From Hippopus hippopus (Eukaryota > Mollusca > Bivalvia > Cardiida > Cardiidae): a stretch of 64,000 nt of DNA. The stretch covers positions 49,304,252-49,368,251 of the forward strand of contig OX328096.1 in the NCBI GenBank assembly GCA_946811185.2, read 5' to 3'. Under the pieces are notes generated by a model. The model had not been told where the DNA came from, searched no databases, and was given only the letters and a program-made list of their open reading frames with translations. Every line of letters starts with the position of its first letter. Positions within the stretch are counted from its first letter, which is position 1. Both the position numbers and the translations under genes were made by a program. Below, one piece after another: positions 1-12,400 of this stretch.

Positions 1-24
1 CCCCTTTTCGCGTGTTGCAAGCCA
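1..24 (+). repeat. Family D foldback, right end only
   Basis: The window opens with ccccttttcgcgtgttgcaa, matching the right end of the full copies at 18908 and 49890. The rest lies to the left of the window. Confidence 0.75.
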
Positions 25-50
25 TATTATTATAATAAGATACAATAAGA

Positions 51-313
51 TATGACCCATGCTCTTTGAGAAGGAGTTTAATGTATCTCTATGATGCATT
101 ATGCTAAGCAAGTCATCACATAACTAGGGATCCATAAAATCCATTTTATCTGACAATCACCTGGTTCATGAGGTGGAATAGTCCTTGGACAGGCAGGAAA
201 TTAACAAAAAGCAAAAAGTTTTGACCCATATCAGCCTGCATGGACTGCGCAGGCTGACATGGATTGATACTTTTTGCAGATGCATTGAACTCCCATTTCA
301 CAAAGCATGGATC
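51..313 (-). repeat. Family B hairpin element
   Basis: Ends ccatgctctttgag and cacaaagcatgg mirror each other. The internal hairpin tcagcctgcatgg/ctgcgcaggctgac lies at 230-260. It ends about 30 bp before TBCD exon a, so it occupies the end of that intron. Confidence 0.75.
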
Positions 314-346
314 ATTTTTTTTTTTTTCTCTTTGTCCTCGTCACAG

Positions 347-487
347 TGTATGTAAGACTGTTGGAGTTGAAGAAAAAGGGGATCCAACTGCAGTACTCTG
401 TCCTGGAAATATTAGTCAGATCTTTGATGCTTTCCTTTGTGCTATGAATGACTATACACTGGACAGCAGAGGGGATGTAGGGGCCTG
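347..487 (+). CDS. TBCD: TBCD exon a
   Basis: The acceptor is cacag before 347, after a T-rich tract, and the donor is G|GTAATT. It encodes the segment ending in DYTLDSRGDVGAW, a hallmark of the TBCD C-terminal domain. It starts with the third base of a split codon and ends in phase 2, with TG of the tryptophan codon. Confidence 0.93.
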
Positions 488-3400
488 GTAATTTATACTT
501 TTGTTGTAATCTGAAATCATCATCTTTGACTCAGCTTCAATAAGTATTGATTGTAATAAAAGTTTTGATTTTGATGTGCAAGAAACAATCATCAAAGAGA
601 TAAGTCTTGACTGTATAACTAGCTTTTGGTTTTACTGGCTAAGGCTCGAAGAGCCAAGTTGTTACCATCACCCTTCTATCTGACAACTTTTTTTCTGTGC
701 ATCTGATTAAGTCCTCTTTTGAGGACAGATTCTCGGAAAACTTGCATAGTTTGTTTATATTATCAAGAGCTTAAATCCTATCAGAAAAGGAGAAAATTTG
801 ACTATTTTATAAGTTTGGATTAAAAATGAATTTGAGCGGCGCTCTGCCGAAAGGGAATTAATTCATCTCCGTGATGCATCTCCAAGTAAGTTATCACATG
901 AGTAGGGATCCATTAAATCCATTTTGGCTAAGAACTGACTTAGTCATGAGGTAGACTGTCCTTTGACATGCAGAAAATTGGCCAATCACTAAAGGTTTTG
1001 GTGCAGCTCAGTGAGGACTGCACGGGCTGACCGAGGTGGATACTTTTGCAGATGCATTAAACCCACTTTTCACAGAACATAACTCATTTTACTAACAGTT
1101 TTGTTCCATTATCAAAATTAAGTGCTTTTTATTGGTGTTTTACTGCAGGGTTAGAGAGACTGGCATGACTGGATTACAAGACCTTACATCACTGATAGTA
1201 AATAATCAACCTAGTCTTCTTCAGCCAATCATGTGAGTACATCAGCCCTGTATCAAGTAAGAGTATATCCTTTTCTTTAAAGTTAATACCCAATCCTGGC
1301 TCCAGCAGCCATTTAGGGGAAGAAAACTACTACTAACAGTGTGTGGCTGTTTGATAGAGACACATTAATATTTAAAATTGGGATAAAGGAACCTAGAATC
1401 ATGATCGTTGAAGGTAAATTTAACCTTGTGCAAAACAATCCTGACTTTAAACAACCCTTGGGAAAAAAGGCTCATAAAAAAAATAGTGGGAAAAGGAGAA
1501 AAAGCTTGCAACCAGCATCTTTTCATTTTCATGCAATGTTTTCTGTCCTATCAAAGACAAATCTTACCATACAAGCAATATTTAATTTGCCTTCTTAAAA
1601 CGCTATCAATTTGGACTAGTCTGAAGCTTTGTTGTTTGGTAAAGAGTTAACTGTGTGTAACACATGTAACACAGTTGAAACAGTTAAACAGTTGGTTCAC
1701 TTTTTCCCACAATGTTTTCCAAAAGCCTTCTTCCTCAGGCTCTTTAAAACTTGGGATTTTGAGGTAAAGGGTTGATGGACCCAAGAACCAAATTCACGGA
1801 AGATGACTTAAAAAACTTTTTGCCAAATATAGATGATCATCATGAAACATAGACTTAATACATGTACACATTTGAAAATTTTGAGGTAAATGGAGAAACT
1901 GATTTTTTGAGCAATTACTCAGACTAGTTGTTAACTATCAGACACAGAACAGAACAGAAATTTTATTTTGACACATAAGCATACAAGCTCAATGGTCATA
2001 ACAACTAATTACAAAGCATGCAATATATATGACATATTTCAATATACAAATATTGAAGAAAATGAATTATTTTAGTGATTAGTGGACATTTTTTTTTTTT
2101 AATGTGAGAGTGTTTTAAAAACTATTAATCTTCTCCTGCAATGTTTTGTGTCCTTACACGAATTAAATTTAGTTGAGAGCTTTCGAAAAGTGTTGACAAG
2201 ATTGAACGCTGTATAAAAGACTAACATAATTGTATCTTAACTAATACCCATGTTCCTTGGTAGTGCTTTGACAAAAACTAATACACTGCATTTCTGATTT
2301 ATTTAACAATACAGATTAATATACCCGTTCCTATAAAGATACTACTTTTTGTTTTTTACAAGTTTAAGGCTTTTGAAAACATTGTGGCTAATTGCATCAA
2401 TTTATAAAAGGTAAACAAAGAAATGTAGTAACAACCATAATACATATTTACATACACATAACTTTACAAATACATCTTTCTTTTCTTGCAATTCATACTT
2501 TTTGAAACATTGTGACACAAGTTAAGACTATGTACAAGCCAGTTAATACAGAAGCTAAATAGCTTATCAGACAATAATATGTAGGCGTTTTATTAACTCC
2601 TTACTGCAAAGATACTACCTTTTTGTTTTAGCAACTTTGTTATCTATTAACCCATTGCTATAAGTTTTAAAATTTTCATATGCCTATAAGTTAAAGTTTC
2701 TTGACAATATTGTGACAAAAAACATTACATTCAGGTTCAAAAGGGGAGCATACAACAGGGGTATGTAACCATGATAATATATGCGGTGCTCTTGTTTAAC
2801 TGTCAAATGATAATTTAGAAACAAAAAGACAGACTTTGTATTAATTAAAATACTTGCCTTTATTACTGTATAATTTTGCATTAAGTATGTATTGAGAAAT
2901 ACATGGGTTGTAACTGGTTGCAGCAGTGTATGAAAATTATTTTCATTATTTATGTGTATGTAGGGGAAAAAAGCCCTCAGAGTCATGACCTTAAATCCCT
3001 AACTGTACAGTCTATTGTAGGAATTCCAGTGTAAAGCACTCTAAAAACAGTCTTATACTAGAAAGTTATTTTTCTGTGGTATGAAAACAATGTGAGAGAA
3101 GGACACAAAGAAAGTGTTCCTTTTCCAATGATGTTGTCCAAAGCTAAAAACTGCATAATTGTTAACAAACATCCTTTTTATATAGTAATGGTTTGAACCT
3201 TAATTATTTTCAGATATGAACATATTTTCAAATGCATCATACAACAAGCCTGTGAGAAGATAGACAGAACAAGAGCTCATGCTGGCAGTGTGTTTGCAGC
3301 ACTTCTATATCATAAGTAATACATCTGATTAATTATTTGTTGATTTGAACATAATTTCTTCACAATATAATGTGTCTTTTGACTATTCTATAAATAATTA

Positions 3401-6400
3401 CCATAGACTGAGACAAATAAACAGGTGAGTAGCTAACTGGTTTCAGTCAATTTTATGTTACAATGGCAAAGATATTTATGCTTTTCTTATGGATATGGTA
3501 ATCAAAGTGTGACTCATAGAAAACATTCCCAAGATTTTTAGCTTTTACATCATAACCATGTCTTTATTTTCTTAAAATCTGTTTTGTAGCAAATTTGTAT
3601 TAAAATTTTCTTTCTGTTTTTAATTTTTTGTACTGTACTGGACTGTACTGTAATCGGGAGCTGATGTGATCTCTATAGAATGCCTATAGCTTATGCAATT
3701 GATTAAAAAAAAAAACCCTTTTCCTTCTGCAGTCAAGTTCTTTGTTGTGCAGCAGACCTTTTTTGAACAAAAAAAGCTATTTGTACTTTTCCATAGTGTC
3801 TCCTCATGTTTTCACCTATAAAAACCTATAAAAATTCATCTCATATTGATGATTCCTATATCGGAAGGATTTTTAAAATTTGCTGCATGTTCATTTTAGA
3901 AGGTTCTGAGACTGATAATGGAGAAATATGTGGGCACCAATTTTCCATTGTATTTTTCAGACCACCTCTACCTCACATCCCCCATTGTTCAGATCTGAAG
4001 TCCATCTTCTTAGAGTAAGTGCAATAGACATTATATTAGTGGCGCTTTGGCAAAAGGGGTTAAATACATCTCAGTGATGCATCACACCAAGCAAATCATC
4101 ACATGAATAGGGATCCATTAAATCAATTTTGTCAACAACCAACTGAATCATGAGGTAGACTGGTCTTTTTACATTTTGAAAACTGACCGATAGCAAAAAG
4201 TATCAACACAGGTAAGCCTGCACAGTGTGCCGAGGCTGACCTGGGTTGATATTTTTTGCAGATGCATAAAACCCCCTTTTCACAGAGCATAGCTCACATA
4301 TTACAAGAAATTATATACTACCTTGCAAGGGATCACCTTGTTGTTTTAGTCCTTTTTTTTTTTTCCTTAATCTAAAAAATGTATTTTCATGTTAGATTCA
4401 GTCAATAGATATGGATTCAGTCAATATATATATGAAGTATAAATCGTAAAACATACTGCGTATTTAACTGCGCTACAGAGTAAGTGATAAAATTGACCAC
4501 CTGTGGAAATGCATGTTTTTAATACAAACAGAATTATTGTAAATAGATCAAACTATTTAAATCATCCCTATTAAATGGTTAGAAAGAGGTACAGAATTTA
4601 AAAGTTGCATTAGAATGTCAAAAGATTAAAAGGTTTCTATAAAGTGTCACATATATCTATAAGACTGAAACAAAGAGGTTATCAGCCTTTTGTTTCCTAG
4701 CCTCGGATGGTTAAAATTCTATCATATTGTCTCCTTTTTCCTTAAAGTTTTCACACATGTTTTTTCTATAAGTTATGTTGGTTATCCCTGTTTTACAAGG
4801 ATGTTTTCTAAGTATTCTCTGGCAAATTTGTTTCAAAAGGTAACTTAGAGCTGGTTTTTTTCCAGTTGAAGCTTGAACATTTTATGTCAATATGTGATTT
4901 TTAATTTTAACATCATACTTTATACTTCAACAAACGTTTATATTTTTCAGAGATGAAATGGTGAAAATTAACTGGGCTGCCCCTTCTGACACATTTCCAA
5001 AGTTCACAAAACTGTTGAAGTACCCAACATACACCTATAGTGTTCTGCTTGGTTTAACAGTCTCTGTTGGTGGTCTCACTGAATCTTTGGTAGGTAGTAT
5101 AAATGAACATGAAAAACTGCTATCACTTAACTCTTTAAAACAATCCTGTGCTTTATCAAACCTGAGGTAAAATGCCATTGAAAACATTTTGGAAAAAGGA
5201 GAGGATGGTGGTGGTAACCAGCATGTTTTCCTTTCCCATAATGTTTTCTACCCTTTCAAAGACAAAATTTAATGTCATCATCTGAACCTCATTTCATTTC
5301 TTGTCTGCAGTTGTTTTCAGTTTGAACCATTCCAAGAAAAATTTGCCTTGATCTTTATCACTATCCAGAAACCCTTTTAAAATGATGGCACATGATATTT
5401 TGGTCATGTTAAAAGAAATTACTGTATTTTTTCAGTGTTTGTTCTTATCATTTTATTATTGTGTCACATGATAAAGAAAAAAATTGGCACATGATCATGC
5501 CAACAAGGAAAATCTGTCCTTTATGTCCCTTTCTTTTTTTTTTTTTTTTTTTTTTAAATCAAACTTACAAGTGATAAGGATTTTTGAAGGGTAGTAAATT
5601 GGAGTGACCAATCTTTCAGTAGGGGATATCATTTCAACGAAATTGCTTGTTTTGATAGAAAATTAGCAATTATGGAAAGGACAATCTGTTGTGACAAAAG
5701 TTAGTGGAATCTTCGTTGTGACAAAAGGACGAATGACAGACTAAAACCCTCACTATTTGAATATGTGATATTTGGGTTTTTAAAAAAGTTGTATCAGGAT
5801 TTCTAGCTACCAATATGAGCAATAAAAGCTGCTGCTGCACCTTGTTTCAAAAACAAGATGAACTCTACTATGTACATGTATATGAATACAGATATCCTTA
5901 TGTATGTTTATCTTTTTCCATATTATGTCTTAAAGACAATTTTGATTGTTTTGTTGTTGTTCAAATTATCTGATAGGTGAAGCACTCTAGTCTTTCTCTA
6001 CAATCCTACCTGAGAAATGTTAGTAGAGACCAAGATGAAATGAACAGAATAACAGAAACGCTAGTTAAGATATTCAAAGACCATCAGAAAGTGGACAGGT
6101 ATGCAGAAATTTTGTATAATCCTCTGCTTGTTGGGCCTAACTTCAGGTGGTTTTACAGACAGTGTAGGTTGAGATTAGACTGCACAAATTATTGAGTCTT
6201 AACAGTCTGATATTCAGTCTGCATGTACATTGTCCAATATCCAATACTCTGACAGTGAAATACTGAGACCAGATTGATCATAAGTTTTCATAAAATTTCA
6301 TTTTTTGACACTGAAAACGTGTGTTTCATGTAGTTAGCCCTCAAAGGGCTGACACTTTTATCAGCTTTTTTTTTGTATTTATTGAAGTGTATTGCAACCA

Positions 6401-9400
6401 GAAGGATTTTCTTAGAAACATCTTATAAAAATACAAAACTGTTGGGGAAAGAGGCTCCTGTGAACTTGTGATTGAGCATGTGTTGAAAAATAAAAGATCA
6501 CTTTATTACCTCTCAGCACCAAATAAATAAATTCGACCTCTTTCGAAGGCTCTAAATACAGCCAATTGAAAGTTACAAAGATTTTGATTGTATAGGCTAG
6601 ACTACACAAGCGTATGGTATAGATCAAAGATCAGCTTGCACATTCTGTGCAGTCTGATCTTGATCTATGCAATCCGCAGAAGTCACTGTATTCACCTATG
6701 GCGCGGAAAAGGTTAAGAGTTTGTATACCATCTTTGCTGCTGTCTCAGTGACATTTTCAGGTTAAACAATTACCGCACAAGCTATGTTTGAAATATTTTG
6801 TACTGCAAATGATATTTAGGGCAAAATTGGAATGAAAACAAAATGTCTTAAAGGCCCAGTGGCAACCAAAAGTAAACAATATGGGTGTTAAAATGCATTT
6901 AAATTATATCATTTAAAAGTGTGGAAATTAATGTAAAAATTTACTCTGTTATTATACCAGTTTCAGTACTGGTGTTAGTCACTGGCACAGAAATAAATTT
7001 CAAAACTGGGTAAAAAGTTGCCAATTCGATCTTTTGTTTACTTTTTACCTTGTGTTAAAATTCATTTTTCTGCCAGAGACTTAAGACTTAGACTAACAGT
7101 ACAACAACAGATTGTCATCTTCACAATGATTTCCATACTTTTAAATGACATAATTTAAATTCAAATGCATTAAACACCGACATTGTTTACTTTTGGCTGC
7201 TACTGGGCCTTTAGTATTTAACATAGATAAGTTATAGAACATTAAATGAATGCACAAGTATTTGTGTATTTCCAGAGTCTCAATTCCAGTGTTGAAGATG
7301 TTAGATCAGCTGCTAGCTAAAGGGTCTTTTGATTCCTTACTTGAGCAAGAAGAGTAAGTATACCATATTAACCCTTTACCACACGATCTCAAGTTTTAAC
7401 GACTCTGAAACAGAATGCTTTTGGAAACATATGTGGGAAAAAGAGAAAATGCTGGTTACCAGGATTGGTAATTAGCATTTTCTGCTTTTCCCACAATGTT
7501 GTCTATTCTGTGAAAGACAAAAGTCATCTTTTGAGCCACATTTGTCATCTCCAAATGCTTTCAGTTTGGTCAAGTCAAAAATCTTATCGTTTGGTATAGG
7601 GTGAAACATGTATATGTTTTATTGGTGTTTTATTCGGTATTGACTATGATCAGCATTTGTTCCTGACAAGTAAGGTTTATTTTAGATTCTAGTTAAATGT
7701 AGCTTGTAGTAACCTGGAACCCCACTGTGTCAATCTACTTACTGTTATCATATGAATGCAAGGCAAATTTATACACTTAGCTCAATTAAAGTATATCTTC
7801 ACACCAAACCATGTTTTTAATGTCTTTATATCTTCAAATTTTACTCTAAATATCATTCTGCAACAAAAATTGTCAACAATCATCAGACATGTCAAATTCA
7901 GTGAACTCTGATGTCACTCCACTATATTGATACATAGTGGGTAAATTTAAGAAAAAATATATACTATGGAGTTCAAACAGTGCCAAAATTAATGGAACAG
8001 AATGCACGGACTCTGTTTAACAAATTGATATAAGTGTTCTGGAAAATAAAACCTTTTCAGCATATTTTATATCAATAAGCTGTCGATAACTGCTAAATTT
8101 CAAGGAAAACGCTATTTACAATTCAGTTTTGATATTTTTAGTCGGTTATTGGCAAGATATACGGAACAGTCGAAATCAAAGAGTCCCTTGACCTAGTTTT
8201 AATGTAAAGACTCTGCAGGTGGCGCTCCAATCATACTATTGCGAAATTTGTAAAAAATTTTTTAAAAGATCGATACAATGAATAGATTGATACACTGGAG
8301 TGGGACTATAACAATTTCCACAATTTAGAAGTAAAAGCAACTTTAGTTATCTTCATTTTTTAGGATCTTTGAATTGATTACTTACTATGCCAAACAATCT
8401 TGTGAAGAAGCCTGAGATTCAGAGTTTTCAGCTGAGTAGAAAATGATTATGCGTTACTGTTTTTTCTGTTTATTTCAGCCACCCTTTTCCCATGCAAGTG
8501 ATGACTTTAGTAAAAACAGAAATATCAAAAAGTGGAGATCCTCAGAAGTTGCTGGCAAGTTCAGATGTGTATGTATTATCTTCAGTCAGTCACATTTGAC
8601 ATCTTATTACCTGTTATTTGAAATTGCTAAAACCTGTATGGGTTGTTGTATTTGTCCTATCAAACTCACTTCAAAAATGAATTATTGCTGTCAAGAAAAG
8701 TTTTTACATGCATTTAGGCCACATTGAATTTCTGTATTAGAGTTTTTTTTATAGATGTCAAGGTAAAGTCAGTTAATAGAGAAGTAGAGAAACAAGTTTT
8801 AACCAATTACTGGAAATCACTAGGTATGTTAGATATTTTACCATTTGCCTTTAACTTGTCATAATTTTTCTGCTTTAGATGCTCAGAGATGTCTGTGAAA
8901 GGATGGGGTTTAAACCCTCAGATCAACAAGTAGCTGTTGATGATAGTTTGGATCATGATCAGACTGTAAAAAACCGTGTTGTCTGATCCAGGTTTTTCTC
9001 TGCTACTAATGTCAGAGATGTTTTGCTGTAGAAATCACAATTTCTGGGTCTTTTGTATCAAATTGTTTGTTTGGAACACAAAGGGCAAAACATACTGACA
9101 CAAAACAACGGCTAATTAAGAATTAACAGTACCCTTATACTTTGTTGATTGTAAATATTTTCACCTTATTTTCTTAAACTGGGTTGTTAACATAGCTGTG
9201 AAAAGTTCTGAAAATGGTATGATTGAAATTTGTTTATAGTGCTTTTGCATATTGGTTTGGGCTGTAAAGGGTGTCAGATTAGTTGTTCATCATGATAGTT
9301 GCAAAATAAGCATACAAAATACAGCAAGAAAATCCGGCATTTTTAATGTTAAAATGAGATAGATTGTCTTGTTTGCTAATGCAATATCATCAATCTTAGA

Positions 9401-12400
9401 TGACCCCTTATAGGTTAGCCAAAAAAATGACAAGAACTATGTTGCTGATACCATCAAATGCAGAAAGATTTTGTTGTAATTGTTTTTTTTTTGCTGTATC
9501 AGGCTATTAGCCAAACGCCAGCAAGCTAATGGCATGGCTCTGCGTCACATAATTGTGGATCCGCAAAATCCATTTAACAATTGACTTCATTTTTTAGTTA
9601 GAATGGTCCTTGAACATGCAGAAAATTAAACAAAAGCAAAAAATATCTATCCATGTCAGGGTGCGCTGACTGCACAGGCTGACATAGATTGATACTTTTT
9701 TTTTTGCAGATGCACTAAACCTCCATTTCACAGAGCATGGCCCATATAATCATGATCAATCAAAGAACGTAGCTGTTTTGAGCTTGTCTTATTTTTACTT
9801 CATAAAAGGCTACAGTAAGGTTTTAATATAATCTAGGGAAATAATGATTTTTTTTTTGTATAGCCAAATTTGTTACTATATATTTCCCTTGATTATTTTG
9901 CCATACTCTGATATGGTTGGTATTATATATTCAAGATTCTGGATAGGAAATAATCAGTTTGAGTTAATATTTAAAATGATTTTTTAGGGTTTTGCTCAGA
10001 TGTATTACAAATTTAACAAAAAGGTTTGTTTCATTCTATTTTTGCTCTAAAACTTTACCATAAAAAATAAAGATGCTTTTATGCCACTAAATGTTTCAAA
10101 AATTTCTTGTCAAAAAGCTGTTTTTCAGGGTTCTATTGGTATGAATGATCCTTGAATAGGCTTTGAATGGTCCTCCTCTTTTGTGCCCATTGACATTATC
10201 TTTGCATGTAAATAACATGACTTTTTTTGCTAATTTTATTTTCGTAGAAATTTCATAGTAATACTGGCTTTCTAAGGTCAGTGCCTATGCTAGTAACTTG
10301 TTTTGCTCATTTGCCTTCTTTTTTGTATTTACAGATTTTGTGGTTTATTACAATTTCCAGGAGAAGTGAGAAAGAAATGTTTGTCCAGTTTATGTATTTT
10401 CTTGTGTCACAGGTACCCCAGGGTAAAGCTAATATTACATACTTTAATACTTTGTTGAAACTGATATCGTAATGCAAAAATTAGGTCAGTTGACAACAGA
10501 AACTTATTTTAACCCTTTACCACACAGCAAAATTTTAGACCTATCCAAACTGAGAGCATTTGCACACGACAATTTCATAGTGGCTCAAATGACACAATTT
10601 TTCTTTGATAGGGTAGAAAACTTTGTGGGAAAAGGAGAAAATGCTGGTTACCAGCATTTTCTCCTTTTCCCACAATGTTTTCAAAAGACTTCTTCCCCAG
10701 GGTCGTTAAAAGTCGTCATTGTGTGGTAAAGGGTTAAGGAATGAAGAGAATTTTTTTTGTTTTCATGGGAGTCTAAAAAAAAAAAACAAAACCTAATCAC
10801 ACTGTATGAAACCACAAAGCTGTGTGATTAAGTTGTTTTTTTTTTCATACCTCCATAAAAACAAAAAAAAAAATCTCTTCATTCCTTATAATTCAATATC
10901 ACAGACAACAAATATGCACTTAAAAAATACTAACTGCTTTTTTTTTGTGAATCCAACATTGTGTATTTATTCAATGTCCATTTTATTGATATTTCATTTA
11001 AGGAATGAAGAGAATTTTTTTTGTTTTCATGGAGGTATGAAAAAAAAAAATCTAATCACACTGTGTGATTAGATTTTTTGTTTTCATACCTCCATGAAAA
11101 CAAAAAAAAAAAATCTCTTCATTCTTTATAATTCAATATCACAGACAACAAATATGCACTTAAATAATACTAACTGCTTTTTTTTTTTTGTAAATCCAAC
11201 ATTGCGTATTTATTTAATGCCTATTTCATTCATATTTCATAGGGTGGCAAAACTGCTCGTTTATGACGTACAGATGACGTAATTCATGACGTCGTTATAG
11301 TATTGAACTTTTGCAGATTTAGTAGATTTATTATTAGAAGTTCAATCACACTGTATGAAACCGTGAAGCGGTTTCATACAAAAGTGTGATTAGGTTTTTT
11401 TTTTTCATACCTCCATGAAAACAAAAAAAATTCTCTTCATTCCTTATAATTCAATATCACAGACAACAAATATGCACTTAAATTTAATATCACAGACAAC
11501 AAATATGCACTTAAATTTTACTCTAACTGCTTTTTTTTTTTTTTTTTGTAAATCCAACATTGCGTATTTATTTAAAGTCCATTCCATTGATAATTCATAG
11601 CGCAGTAAATCTGCTCGTTCATGAGGTAATAATGACATTAAATTCATGACGTCATTATAGTATTGAACATTGGTAAACTTATTATGAAAAGTTCAATACG
11701 CTAGAAGTAAGTTGAAAATAATTTTGTTAGGACCCAGCAAAGTGATAATTAGTTTAAGCTCTCTCTTTGAATTTACTGTTGGATATTTTTTTCAATGTTC
11801 AGAGAAAATGAATTTAGCTAGCAATTTGAAATTCGGACTGGATGTAAAATCAGACGGAAAAACATTCCCGTATACATGTTTGTTTACATTAGTTTGACTG
11901 CAAAAGTAGCTCTTGCACTGCATAATTTTTTTTTTCATGGAGCTATGAAAAAAAAATTTCAGCCAATCAGAACTCGCCAATGTTCATGAAAAAAATTAAT
12001 ATATTGAATTATTTAATGTACATAATTAAGGCTTTTCAGTATAAATTAGAGATAGTATACTTATACAAGCTTTCTTGAGTTGTCCATGCCACATGAAGAG
12101 TGTCTGTGTTTCAGTTTTGAAAAATAATGCAGTTTCAAAGATCTTTTATCTAAAATATCTCTAAAAATACAGATTTCTGTGAATGATATTTGAAATTTAC
12201 ATTCTTTGCTGTCTGATCTATATTTAAATCAAAGAGCGCTTGGCACTCCAGGGTTTGAAAGTGGTGAAAAAGATGTGTTTTGTAGACAGTGTCTTTTAAT
12301 ATCACATTTTATTGTCTTCCTATTACAGATCAGAAAAGCCACAGCTAACAAGCTGTATGAAGTTTTAGTGACCTATGATGATGTTGCACCTATAGAAAAT

